Assembly (NCBI RefSeq): GCF_904424705.1
Contig: NZ_CAJGBF010000006.1
Span: 1-64,000 of the forward strand
Origin: Rossellomorea arthrocnemi
Lineage (GTDB): Bacteria; Bacillota; Bacilli; Bacillales; Bacillaceae_B
Length of the DNA stretch: 64,000 nucleotides
Direction: 5' to 3'
Shown: one piece after another, positions 8,661-17,230 of the stretch
How the letters are laid out: every line of letters begins with the position of its first letter
Position numbering within the stretch: position 1 is the stretch's first letter
Program-made: the position numbers and the translations under genes
Notes under the pieces: model-generated
What the model was told of the DNA's origin: nothing
Databases searched by the model: none
Seen by the model: the letters and a program-made list of their open reading frames with translations, nothing else

Positions 8661-9128
8661 TTGGCTTTTGTTGCGATTTATACAGTTGGTAGGTTAAAAC
8701 ATCCAAGTGAACATCCTGCCTCTCGTGAGTTTTTTGAAGTGGGAGATGAAGTAATTCGACAGGCTGCTAAAACGGGGCATCTAATAAAAGAATTTTCACC
8801 TAATAGAGTACGTTTCCCTGAGAAAGTGAACAAAGGAGAGGGTACCCCTATTCTCACACTAACAGTATGGAAAAACCTTCAATCTTTATATCGTTTTACC
8901 TATTCAGGTCAACATATGCAAGCTTTAAGGGACAGGAACAAGTGGTTTGGATCTCTTCAAGAGAGACAACCTAATTATGTGGTGTGGTGGACTGAGAAGG
9001 TAACGGATGTTTCATGGAAGGAGGCTTTCAAGAGATACGACTTTTATATTCAACATGGACCAGATCCTTTTGCATTTGACTTAAAGCACGTATTTGATGA
9101 ATTGGGGGAGAGAGTCTTACTTAAATAG
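8661..9128 (+). CDS. DUF3291 domain protein
   Basis: A 155-residue cytoplasmic protein resembling DUF3291 (AFVAIYTVGRLKHP near the N-terminus, then TVWKNLQSLYRFTYSGQHMQ and a tryptophan-rich WFGSL...YVVWWTEK block). These belong to the dimeric alpha-beta barrel group, sometimes linked to monooxygenase-like folds; no activity is established. GGAGGG six bases upstream selects TTG at 8661 rather than GTG at 8634. Its 3' end overlaps a minus-strand coding remnant. Confidence 0.65.
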   Translation: MAFVAIYTVGRLKHPSEHPASREFFEVGDEVIRQAAKTGHLIKEFSPNRVRFPEKVNKGEGTPILTLTVWKNLQSLYRFTYSGQHMQALRDRNKWFGSLQERQPNYVVWWTEKVTDVSWKEAFKRYDFYIQHGPDPFAFDLKHVFDELGERVLLK

Positions 9129-9266
9129 CTCTGTGAATTTCACCTGCTCTGTATAAGAAGCAGAATCTCCTTTTTGAACAAACCTGCCATTTTCGTATAA
9201 GTGGATTTCTTCACAATCACATGAATACCCAGTTTTATTTAAGATTCTTATTCCATTAATTTGTCT
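9117..9266 (-). pseudogene. Possible 3' coding remnant without a start
   Basis: An open minus-strand frame of 49 codons reads INGIRILNKTGYSCDCEEIH...YENGRFVQKGDSASYTEQ and ends in TAA at 9117-9119. It has protein-like composition and overlaps the end of the DUF3291 gene, but there is a stop just upstream and no start codon. I do not recognise the family. Confidence 0.3.
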
Positions 9267-9333
9267 TTATAGGAATAAGCCCCTTTCTAGAAGAAAAGGA
9301 TCGCACTTTACTTCGTTTGGATAAACGATTAAA

Positions 9334-9379
9334 AAATCCGAACTAATTTGACTACCTGAAGGTAAATTAGTTCGGATTT
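9334..9379. terminator. Strong bidirectional terminator hairpin
   Basis: A 16-bp perfect stem (AAATCCGAACTAATTT with its complement) around a 14-base loop. It lies between the DUF3291 gene and the convergent lipoprotein gene. Confidence 0.75.
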
Positions 9380-9409
9380 CAATTGGGGATTTTTTGTAAT
9401 ACAAAACGT

Positions 9410-9856
9410 TTATCCACTCATATCTTCTTCCATATCCTTTTCGTTCAGATGGTCCTCGACTTCTTTCATGGTTTTGAAGTTTGAGACGTCTGTAACTTCA
9501 AGTCCGTCGGTTTCGACTGCGACAAACCCGTCTGAGGATTGGAGGATTTGTGCTTTTATTTCTTCATTCCCTGACAAATTATATTTTTTGACGACGGTCG
9601 TTTCTCCTTTTTCCTCCATTGCTGTTAATTCAGCAGAATAGGAATCGAGATCCATCCCTTTTCGGACTCGTTCCTGCAGCTTCTCACTGTCGAGCAGTTC
9701 GGCTGACGCCTCGTCCATATCCTGGGATTCCTGTTGGTCATTCATTTCTGCCGTATCGTTTGAGGTAGTATCTTCCGGTTCAGCCTCTTCTGAACCGCAT
9801 GCTCCCAGTATGGAGAGTGCGAAAAAAAGATTTCCTGCTATCAGTAATTTTTTCAT
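9410..9856 (-). CDS. Acidic lipoprotein
   Basis: A 148-residue protein starting MKKLLIAGNLFFALSILGACGS; the lipobox LGAC predicts lipid attachment and an extracytoplasmic location. A low-complexity acidic linker (about residues 22-55) precedes a small globular domain with a SYSAEL...TAMEEKGET pattern seen in LolA/DUF-type lipoproteins of bacilli. AAGGAG ahead of the ATG at 9856 sets the start rather than the open frame to 9889. Function unknown. Confidence 0.7.
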   Translation of the reverse strand: MKKLLIAGNLFFALSILGACGSEEAEPEDTTSNDTAEMNDQQESQDMDEASAELLDSEKLQERVRKGMDLDSYSAELTAMEEKGETTVVKKYNLSGNEEIKAQILQSSDGFVAVETDGLEVTDVSNFKTMKEVEDHLNEKDMEEDMSG

Positions 9857-9973
9857 GTCATTCTCCTTTCTTTGGTTTCTACGATACAATCTCTCATTTA
9901 TTCATTATCCTTTTCGTGTTTTTGTTAAACATTGGAACATTCTCTATTTAGCATCGCATCTCTTTACCACAAA

Positions 9974-9998
9974 AAAGACAGCCCTGATTTGGCTGCCT
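9974..9998 (-). terminator. Terminator of the metNPQ-amidohydrolase operon
   Basis: On the minus strand GGCAGCC pairs with GGGCTGTC around a short loop and is followed by TTTTTT. It lies just after the stop at 10007. Confidence 0.75.
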
Positions 9999-10006
9999 TT
10001 TCATCC

Positions 10007-11203
10007 TTATTTACTTGAACTGAACTCTTTCCATATTTCCTCCAAAAGCGGCTTATCCGTCAACAGATCATACCCCGTCAGCGCAAGTGCCTTTGCCCCG
10101 ATCACAAGGGCACGGTCACCCTCGGTGGATTTAGCCGCTTCCCTGAATTCGTTCGTGTGGACGACGAGGGATTCGGGGCCGATTTTGATGTAGGGGTGGA
10201 TGGTCGGGACCACCCTGCTGACGTTTCCGGCATCGGAGGAGCCGAGTCCTTTTCGTTCCGTATCGTCGAAGTACTCCCCTAGTGACTCGATGGAGCGCTG
10301 GAATACTTTGTCAAACCGGCTGTTGAGCTGAAAGTGATCAACTTCATTTTGGATTTTGATGACATTCAGTTTCGTCCCGGTGGCAAGGGCCGATCCCTCA
10401 GCAATCGCTTTTACTTTCTTCGTGACTTCATTGCACGCTTCCCTCGTTGCAGCGCGTATATAGAAGCGGGCTTTTGCATAGTCAGGGACGATGTTGGGCG
10501 CGTCCCCACCGTGGGTGATGATGCCGTGGATCCGTACATCATCGGTCACGTGCTGGCGAAGGGCGTTAATGCCGTTGAACAGCTGGATCACACCATCGAG
10601 GGCATTGATGCCGTCTTCAGGGGACGCTGCCGCATGGGCAGCCCTTCCTTTAAATTCGAAATCAAGCGGGTCCACCGCAAGGGTTTTCCCTGTTTGCGTT
10701 GTCCTGTTGAACGGATGGACCATCATGCAGGCATCCACTCCTTCGAACAAGCCTGCCTTGACAAAACTGCCCTTCGCACTGCCGTTCGGGCCGCCTTCCT
10801 CGGCAGGAGTCCCGAACACCACCACTTCCCCTCCTGTTTCATCGAGTACGGACGACAGGGCAATGGCCGCACCGCAGCTTGCCGTTCCGATGATATTGTG
10901 ACCACAGGCGTGACCGAGTCCAGGCAGGGCGTCATATTCAGCCAGGTAGCCGATGACCGGCCCTTCTTTTTCTGAATGTTTGCGTGCCACAAAGGAAGTT
11001 TCATGACCCGCCACTCCTCGTTCAATGGAGAACCCGTTGGCTGCAAGGAGGGTGGTCAAGGTCTCTGAAGCAAAGAACTCTTCGTTTCCGATTTCAGGTT
11101 TGTCGTGGATCTGATGGCTGGTCGACACGAGTTTCACAGCCAATTGGTCCACTGCCGAGACGATGTTGTTTTTACGATCGGTAATCGCTGCTGGTTGACT
11201 CAT
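10007..11203 (-). CDS. M20 family amidohydrolase
   Basis: A 398-residue zinc amidohydrolase of the M20/AbgB-PM20D2 type. Metal and active-site blocks are visible: EYDALPGLGHACGHNIIG at about residues 87-104 and AEEGGPNGSAKG at about 133-144. It probably cleaves an N-acyl or peptide-linked amino acid in the cytoplasm. It is the last gene of the methionine-transport operon, 13 bases after metQ, so an N-acyl-methionine or methionine-containing substrate is a reasonable inference. GC content is clearly higher than in the rest of the window, giving long shadow frames. Confidence 0.85.
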   Translation of the reverse strand: MSQPAAITDRKNNIVSAVDQLAVKLVSTSHQIHDKPEIGNEEFFASETLTTLLAANGFSIERGVAGHETSFVARKHSEKEGPVIGYLAEYDALPGLGHACGHNIIGTASCGAAIALSSVLDETGGEVVVFGTPAEEGGPNGSAKGSFVKAGLFEGVDACMMVHPFNRTTQTGKTLAVDPLDFEFKGRAAHAAASPEDGINALDGVIQLFNGINALRQHVTDDVRIHGIITHGGDAPNIVPDYAKARFYIRAATREACNEVTKKVKAIAEGSALATGTKLNVIKIQNEVDHFQLNSRFDKVFQRSIESLGEYFDDTERKGLGSSDAGNVSRVVPTIHPYIKIGPESLVVHTNEFREAAKSTEGDRALVIGAKALALTGYDLLTDKPLLEEIWKEFSSSK

Positions 11204-11215
11204 CTGTTTTCCCTC

Positions 11216-12052
11216 CTAATGCAATTCACTGACCGGCACGAATGTCGGGATCAGGGAATCTTTGTATGTTTTCTTGATATGTTCCGCTACGTCATCTTCC
11301 TGATAGAGCTCCACGATCTTTTTATAGGTCTTATTGTCTTTATCTTTTTCCTGCGCGGCAATGATATTGATGAACGGCTTGGATTCCGCTCCTTCGATAT
11401 AGATACTGTCATCAACCGGTACCAACCCTGCTTCAACAGCCACACCATTATTGATGATCGATGCCGCAACATCCGGCAGTACCCTCGGTGTCTGGGCAGC
11501 AACGACCGGTGTGAACTCAAGGTTTTTCGGATTTTCTTTTATGGCTTCGAGACCCTGTGACTGATCAAATCCTTCTTTCAGTTTGATCAATTCTGCTTCC
11601 TCCAGTAGGAGAAGGGCACGGCCAAGGTTCGTCGCCTCTTGAGGAACGGCTACTTTGCTTCCTTTCGGTAAATCTTCTACCGATTTATATTTTTCCGAAT
11701 AGATTCCCATAGGCGCGATGATGGTCGAGCCGATCGGTACAAGGTCGAGATTATGTTCTTCAACGAAAGAATCAAAATACGAAATCGTTTGGAAGGCGTT
11801 CAGGTCGATATCCCCATCGGCCAGCGCCTGGTTCGGTCTCACGTAATCGGCAAACTCCACCATCTCGATTTCGATCCCTTCCTTCGCGGCTTTCTCTTTC
11901 ATATACTCCCAGATCGGAACCCCGGATCCATTCACTCCGACTTTAACGACTTCTTTTTCACCTGAGCCGGATGCACTGTTTCCCGAGCACCCGCTCAATA
12001 GAAGGGTGAATAATAGAATGGCGATACTTGCCAGGCTTATTGATTTTTTCAT
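11216..12052 (-). CDS. metQ: Methionine-binding lipoprotein MetQ
   Basis: A 278-residue NlpA-family substrate-binding lipoprotein. The lipobox LSGC places the acylated cysteine at residue 22. The KVGVNGSGVPIWEYMKEKA start of the mature domain and YVRPNQALADGDIDLNAFQ are typical of MetQ. It delivers methionine to MetP-MetN at the membrane. It is third in the SAM-riboswitch operon, 11 bases after metP. Confidence 0.92.
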   Translation of the reverse strand: MKKSISLASIAILLFTLLLSGCSGNSASGSGEKEVVKVGVNGSGVPIWEYMKEKAAKEGIEIEMVEFADYVRPNQALADGDIDLNAFQTISYFDSFVEEHNLDLVPIGSTIIAPMGIYSEKYKSVEDLPKGSKVAVPQEATNLGRALLLLEEAELIKLKEGFDQSQGLEAIKENPKNLEFTPVVAAQTPRVLPDVAASIINNGVAVEAGLVPVDDSIYIEGAESKPFINIIAAQEKDKDNKTYKKIVELYQEDDVAEHIKKTYKDSLIPTFVPVSELH

Positions 12053-12063
12053 ATTCCTCTCTC

Positions 12064-12726
12064 CTAACGTCTCCTGATGATTTTTGATAATGTATTTCCT
12101 GCTGTCTGAAGTCCCTGCACCATCACGACTAAAATGATGACAGTCACAATCATGACGGATGTTTCAAATCGCTGATAACCATAAGCGATGGCCAGATCCC
12201 CGAGGCCACCGCCTCCGACTGCCCCGGCCATGGCTGATGCTCCGACAAGGCCGATGGTGGCGATCGTGATATTGAGTACCAGTGTACTCAATGCTTCGGG
12301 GATGAGGATTCCGAAGATGATCTGCCACGGTCCGGCGCCCATGGATTCCGCCGCTTCTATGACCCCCGGTTCCACTTCAAGGAGCGAGCTCTCTACCAGT
12401 CTCGCAATATATGGGGCCGCAAATACGACAAGGGGAACGACGGCTGCCGCCGTTCCGATCGACGTCCCCACGACCAATCTTGTAAAGGGGATGATGGCCA
12501 CCATCAAGATGATGAACGGGATTGAACGGAACACGTTGATGATGCTGCTCAATACGGAAAAGACGGCTTTATGTTCAAGTAAGTGCCCTTTCCGCGTCAC
12601 CACGACGATAATCCCGAGGGGAAGCCCAATCAACGTTGCAAACAGGAGGGAGAATGACACCATCGCCACTGTATCCCATGTCGCTTCTATAATTCTTGGC
12701 CAGAATAATTCCCAGTTAACTTGCAC
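12064..12726 (-). CDS. metP: Methionine ABC transporter permease
   Basis: A 220-residue permease with about five membrane segments and a binding-protein-dependent transport EAA loop (EAAESMGAGPWQIIFGILIPEA). It is homologous to MetI/MetP. It overlaps the end of metN by 11 bases, so the two are translationally coupled. It forms the membrane channel of the methionine importer. Confidence 0.92.
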   Translation of the reverse strand: MQVNWELFWPRIIEATWDTVAMVSFSLLFATLIGLPLGIIVVVTRKGHLLEHKAVFSVLSSIINVFRSIPFIILMVAIIPFTRLVVGTSIGTAAAVVPLVVFAAPYIARLVESSLLEVEPGVIEAAESMGAGPWQIIFGILIPEALSTLVLNITIATIGLVGASAMAGAVGGGGLGDLAIAYGYQRFETSVMIVTVIILVVMVQGLQTAGNTLSKIIRRR

Positions 12727-13741
12727 GCTTCTCCACCTCGCTTACGAATAATCTGTTCTTCCAATATTCCAGGATCTCTTCCGTTTCATTCTTGCTGCCG
12801 ATGATCTGCACGATGAGATTCCCGAACGGCTTACCCTGGAGTTCAGTGATCTGGCCGAATAACACATTGATATGGGCATTGAATTTCTTTGCCGTTTCGG
12901 AAAGGATCGGCGTGCCCGTCGAATCCCCCTTGAAAATGAGACGGCAGATGCGTCCTTCTTTGCTGTCACTCAGTTTGTCGAGAACCGATCCCGGCAGCTG
13001 ATCGTTCATGACACTCTTCACAAAGTTTCTCGTCGTTGAGGTCTCTGGGTTGGAGAAGATATCGAAGACGCTTCCCTCTTCCACGATTTCTCCATTTTCC
13101 ATCACCGCGACCTTGTCACAGATTTCCCGGATGACCCCCATTTCGTGGGTGATCATCACAATCGTAATGCCATACTCAGCGTTGATTCTCTTTAATAAGT
13201 TCAGAATCGATTCCGTCGTCTGGGGATCAAGGGCGGATGTTGCTTCATCGCAGAGAAGAATCGAAGGCGATGTCGCCAGTGCTCTTGCTATCCCCACCCT
13301 TTGCTTCTGCCCTCCTGACAGTTCATCGGGATAATGCTTCGCTTTCTCTTCAAGTCCGACAAACGCGAGCAATTCCTTTACTCTTTCGCTGATTTTTTCT
13401 TTCGGCCATTTTGCAAGTTTCAGAGGATAGGCGATATTCCCTGCCACCGTCCGGGATTGAAACAGATTGAAGTGCTGAAAAATCATCCCGATGCGGTGCC
13501 GCTCTTTCCTCAGATTGATTGCCGACTGATCTTTCAAGCTGCGACCCTCTATGAAAATATCACCCGATGATGGTTTCTCTAAAAAATTAAGACAGCGGAC
13601 AAGCGTGCTTTTTCCTGCTCCGCTGAATCCGATTACGCCATAGATTTCTCCCTTCTTCACTTCGAAGGAAACATCCTTCAAAGCGGTGAATGGGCCATCT
13701 TTCGTCTCAAATACTTTTATAATATTCTGAACTCTGATCAT
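12716..13741 (-). CDS. metN: Methionine ABC transporter ATPase MetN
   Basis: A 341-residue ATPase. Walker A GFSGAGKST (about residues 38-46), the signature LSGGQKQR and Walker B LLCDEATSALD are all present. A C-terminal NIL/ACT-like domain (about 265-341) is expected to bind methionine and inhibit transport when the internal pool is full. It is the first gene after the SAM-I riboswitch, and AAAGGAG precedes the ATG. Confidence 0.95.
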   Translation of the reverse strand: MIRVQNIIKVFETKDGPFTALKDVSFEVKKGEIYGVIGFSGAGKSTLVRCLNFLEKPSSGDIFIEGRSLKDQSAINLRKERHRIGMIFQHFNLFQSRTVAGNIAYPLKLAKWPKEKISERVKELLAFVGLEEKAKHYPDELSGGQKQRVGIARALATSPSILLCDEATSALDPQTTESILNLLKRINAEYGITIVMITHEMGVIREICDKVAVMENGEIVEEGSVFDIFSNPETSTTRNFVKSVMNDQLPGSVLDKLSDSKEGRICRLIFKGDSTGTPILSETAKKFNAHINVLFGQITELQGKPFGNLIVQIIGSKNETEEILEYWKNRLFVSEVEKRAS

Positions 13742-13802
13742 ACAGGACTTGCTCCTTTCGCTATGTATTCTTCTTGAAGCCTGTGTTAGGAGGACATGGC
13801 TG

Positions 13803-13840
13803 AAAATAAAAAGTGCCCCCCTTCATAAGAAGAGAGGCAC
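13803..13840 (-). terminator. Riboswitch-controlled intrinsic terminator
   Basis: Minus-strand hairpin GTGCC...GGCAC followed by TTTTTATTTT. It is the expression platform of the S-box leader and lies about 60 bases ahead of metN. Confidence 0.9.
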
Positions 13841-13860
13841 AAATATGTATATGTCCCGCT

Positions 13861-13966
13861 CTTCTCATCTTTCAAGTCATATGACTTGATGGAATTGGCA
13901 CGGTATTCATAAGAACCCGTTGCCGAGGTATCGCAGGGCCAGTCCCTCCACCTCTCTGGATAAGAA
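13861..13966 (-). promoter_or_regulatory. SAM-I riboswitch (S-box) aptamer
   Basis: The minus strand contains the S-box consensus blocks in order: CTTATCCAGAGAGGTGGAGG, GACTGGCCCT, a GGCAAC element, GTGCCAATTCC and a terminal GATGAGA. When SAM binds, the downstream terminator forms and metNPQ is switched off. Identification is by the conserved core and its position ahead of a methionine importer. Confidence 0.95.
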
Positions 13967-13979
13967 GATATCACTTTAT

Positions 13980-14509
13980 TAAGTTAAAGTTATGATGCGT
14001 TTAAGTATTAGGGTAATATTATAGGATTTTAATTGGTTTGTCAATCCTGTTTTTGAATAAATTGTATTGCGGTGGACATAATCAACTTGGTCACTTTGAC
14101 CGGTCTAATTGCACTATTTTACGCGATTTTCAATGGGAAGCATATTGACGATTGACACATCTATAGGACTCTTCCAAAATTATTTAACTATTATTTAGTC
14201 CTTAGAATATGCTTAGCCTTGTTAGACACAACTCTAGAGAAAAACAGACGGAAAGCACAGATTTTCCTGACGAAAATTAGATCCTTTACTATTTAAATTG
14301 TTATCCATCTAATCCCCATTTTAGTTTTGCTGGCTCTTATTATATCAACCTTCATAACAAGAATACTCACGAAATATTCAAAAAAAATATTGTTAAAAAT
14401 ATATTCATGCTGTATGATAAATTGTAAGCGAAAACATATGCCATTTCTCATTCCTTCCTTTTCGGATTGAATATCGTTTGGAATACTTGGTTTCGCAGGA
14501 GGAAATAAA
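13980..14509. other. Intergenic stretch ahead of the DUF3870 operon
   Basis: About 530 AT-rich bases between the divergent metN leader and the DUF3870 gene. Both promoters must lie here; I see no coding remnant, modular repeat or strong hairpin. Confidence 0.5.
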
Positions 14510-14827
14510 GTGAATAGTAAGGATACGATTTATATTATTGGGGACGCAAGGACCGCAGCCAATAACCCCATTATGCAGCAATATAATGTTTTTTTTGTCG
14601 GATTGGTCATCGACAAAACGACCCATTTAATCGTGGATGCCGATTGTTCCAGTACTATTTCTTTGACTGCATCCTTTGTGAAGCATTTACTCGTGGGTCA
14701 ATCAATAATAAATTTAGATAGTGTCATACAGGAAATTGAATCACGCTATTTTGGTGCATCTCAGAAAGCGTTGTCCATTGCCTTCAAAAATGCACATATA
14801 AAATACATGAAAATTATTAAACCATAA
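14510..14827 (+). CDS. DUF3870 domain protein
   Basis: A 105-residue soluble protein matching DUF3870 in length and pattern (YIIGDARTAANNPI, FVGLVIDKTTHLIVDADCSSTI, and a conserved Cys). The start is GTG at 14510 behind AGGAGG. No activity is known for the family. It heads a plus-strand group with a DUF819 permease and murein-peptide enzymes, but a strong hairpin separates it from the permease. Confidence 0.75.
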   Translation: MNSKDTIYIIGDARTAANNPIMQQYNVFFVGLVIDKTTHLIVDADCSSTISLTASFVKHLLVGQSIINLDSVIQEIESRYFGASQKALSIAFKNAHIKYMKIIKP

Positions 14828-14851
14828 TGCTGCTTTTTCTATTTTCGTAGA

Positions 14852-14900
14852 AAAAATCCAGCTATTAGCAAGGTATACCCTTGCTAATAGCTGGATTTTT
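14852..14900 (+). terminator. Strong hairpin between the DUF3870 gene and the DUF819 permease
   Basis: A stem of about 20 bp (AATCCAGCTATTAGCAAGG with its complement) around a five-base loop, followed by TTTTTTATTTTTT. It would terminate or attenuate transcription into the permease-ykfBC genes. Confidence 0.85.
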
Positions 14901-14932
14901 TATTTTTTAACAACACTAAAGGAGGAAACAAC

Positions 14933-16099
14933 ATGATTCAAGATGGCGTGATTTATATTAGCTTGTTAATCGCATTTGTTGCCATTATTGCTCTAGCAGA
15001 AAAACATATTGGGGGCAAATTCTTCAAATATGTACCTGGCATTGTGCTGATTTATATTGGCTGTGCTCTATTAAAAACATTTGGTGTCTTTTCGGCAAGT
15101 GAGTCTGTCGATACAACATACAGTACTGTCAGAGGGCTGCTCTTACCGGCGATGCTGATGTTAATGCTTCTGCAATGTGATTTGCGGAAAATCATGCGCT
15201 TAGGGCCGAAAATAATTTTTACGTTCTTAGCAGCAAGCTTAAGTATCGTTGCAGGGTTCGCAATAACTTATGCCTTATTACAGGGTTACTACGCAGAAGG
15301 AACATGGAAAGCTTTTGCGGCTTTAAATGCAAGCTGGACAGGCGGATCCGCGAATATGGTGATCTTGCAAGGTATCCTGGACGTTCCGGAAAATATTTTC
15401 GGCTATGCTCTCATTATGGATACCGTGAACTACTCGTTCTGGGTGATGTTCATGTTCTGGCTCGTTCCATTTGCATCCGTCTTCAATAAATGGACGAAAA
15501 CCAATACGAGCGACTTCATGGAGATTGCAACGGAACTGGCAGCCACCTCAGAGGAAAGTGATGAAAAAGGTTTTGGATTTGTCGAATTACTCTCTTTCTT
15601 AGGTTTAGGCTTATTCACTTCCGCGTTAGCAACAAAGGCAGGCGGCATGCTACCTGAGTTAGGAACGGCAGTTAATGCTACCACATGGACAATCCTCATC
15701 GCATCAGCTGTTGGGTTAATTTTAGCGATAACAAAAATTGGACGAGTTCCCGGCTCTTTTGAACTTTCAAAAGTGATGCTCTATATTGTCATTGCGCTGA
15801 TTGCCTCTCATGCAGATTTCTCTCAGTTATTCCAAGCACCGATATATATCATTTCGGGCTTTATGATTCTGTTTTTCCATGGCTTAATCATGGTCATTTT
15901 GGCGAAAGTATTTAAGCTTGATCTCTTTACGATGGGAGTCGCATCTCTAGCGAATATCGGTGGCGTCGCATCTGCTCCCATCCTTGCAGGCACCTTCCAT
16001 CGTTCACTCATACCGGTTGGTATTTTGATGGGGGTATTAGGAAGTTTACTAGGGACCTATTTCGGTATTTTGGCAGGCAGCATTTTATCTGCCTTATAA
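14933..16099 (+). CDS. DUF819 family membrane protein, candidate peptide permease
   Basis: A 388-residue integral membrane protein with about ten or eleven helices and the DUF819 (YjcL-like) signature NASWTGGSANMVIL near residues 132-145, repeated in diverged form as ASLANIGGVASAPIL near 341-355. The internal repeat suggests an inverted-repeat transporter fold. Family function is not established. The next gene starts 16 bases on and encodes a dipeptide epimerase, so I infer uptake or export of murein-derived peptides. AAAGGAGG precedes the ATG. Confidence 0.8.
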   Translation: MIQDGVIYISLLIAFVAIIALAEKHIGGKFFKYVPGIVLIYIGCALLKTFGVFSASESVDTTYSTVRGLLLPAMLMLMLLQCDLRKIMRLGPKIIFTFLAASLSIVAGFAITYALLQGYYAEGTWKAFAALNASWTGGSANMVILQGILDVPENIFGYALIMDTVNYSFWVMFMFWLVPFASVFNKWTKTNTSDFMEIATELAATSEESDEKGFGFVELLSFLGLGLFTSALATKAGGMLPELGTAVNATTWTILIASAVGLILAITKIGRVPGSFELSKVMLYIVIALIASHADFSQLFQAPIYIISGFMILFFHGLIMVILAKVFKLDLFTMGVASLANIGGVASAPILAGTFHRSLIPVGILMGVLGSLLGTYFGILAGSILSAL

Positions 16100-16114
16100 G
16101 AAAGGAGTAACACG

Positions 16115-17200
16115 ATGCATATTCAATCAATCCACGTACAATCAGAAACTTTGCCATTAAAGAAGCCATTTAAAACAGCACTTAGAACGGCCACGGAAGT
16201 TGAGAACATCTTTGTCTCTGTCCAATTGGAGGATGGACTCCTCGGAGTTGGAGCTGCTGCACCTACACTGGCTATTACAGGAGAATCGAAAGAAAGCATT
16301 GAAACCATCCTGAAGACCGTTCTGACCCCGCTTTTATTGGGACAGGACATTCGAAATATCCATCATCTTTCACTTATCATCCACCGCTCTTGCGTGGGTA
16401 ATACAAGCGCGAAAGCCGCAATGGAGATTGCTCTATATGATGCCTTATGCCAGCATCTTAATCTTCCACTCTATCAATTACTTGGAGGAAGGACGAATCG
16501 GTTAACAAACGATATGACCGTCAGTGTTGGAACGATAGAAGAAATGCGTACGGATGCGTGTCAAATCATCAAGGATGGTTTTTCCATCTTGAAAATTAAA
16601 GTCGGGAAAGACTGGGTCCAGGACATAGAACGGATCAAGGCCATCCGCGAAGAAGTGGGAAACGATGTTTCCATTCGTGTAGATGCTAATCAAGGCTGGA
16701 CGCCAAGGCAGGCTGTCCCCATCATTCAAGCTTTAGAACAGGCCGATACTAGATTGGAACTAATTGAACAGCCGGTCCATGCCAGTGATATTGATGGATT
16801 GAAATTTGTCAAACAGCATGTGAATACTCCGATAATGGCAGATGAAAGTCTATTTTCTCCACAAGATGCCTGGCGTCTGATGAAAGAGGATGCCGTTGAC
16901 TTTCTGAATATTAAGCTGATGAAAACGGGCGGCATCAGAAGAGCCATTCAAATTGCTGATATGGCTGAAGCGGCGAATATCCCTTGCATGATCGGCAGCA
17001 TGATGGAATCTGCCACTTCCGTCATTGCGGCTGCACATATTGCGACAGCTCATCCAAACATTCAAAAAATCGACTTGGATGCACCGCTCTGGTTAGCTAA
17101 CCAGGATTTTGATGGAATTGAATTTATCGGGGATGAAGTCCATTTAACATCCCTGCCTGGCCTCGGGCTTCACCGAAGATCACTTAATGTGTCTTCGTGA
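16115..17200 (+). CDS. ykfB: L-Ala-D/L-Glu epimerase (YkfB-like)
   Basis: A 361-residue enolase-superfamily enzyme. The catalytic KIKVG motif (about residues 160-164) and the metal ligands in RVDANQGW, ELIEQPV and MADES are present, as is the second catalytic lysine in NIKLMKTGG. It converts L-Ala-D-Glu from cell-wall turnover to L-Ala-L-Glu for use as an amino-acid source. It lies between the DUF819 permease and a YkfC-like endopeptidase, matching the murein-tripeptide pathway of Bacillus. Confidence 0.9.
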   Translation: MHIQSIHVQSETLPLKKPFKTALRTATEVENIFVSVQLEDGLLGVGAAAPTLAITGESKESIETILKTVLTPLLLGQDIRNIHHLSLIIHRSCVGNTSAKAAMEIALYDALCQHLNLPLYQLLGGRTNRLTNDMTVSVGTIEEMRTDACQIIKDGFSILKIKVGKDWVQDIERIKAIREEVGNDVSIRVDANQGWTPRQAVPIIQALEQADTRLELIEQPVHASDIDGLKFVKQHVNTPIMADESLFSPQDAWRLMKEDAVDFLNIKLMKTGGIRRAIQIADMAEAANIPCMIGSMMESATSVIAAAHIATAHPNIQKIDLDAPLWLANQDFDGIEFIGDEVHLTSLPGLGLHRRSLNVSS

Positions 17201-17230
17201 AAATAACAATAATAAGAGAGGAGTTTTATC

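Noticed and set aside
10334..10975. Long plus-strand open frames opposite the M20 amidohydrolase
   Set aside because: They mirror a GC-rich gene on the other strand, lack ribosome sites and have unnatural composition.
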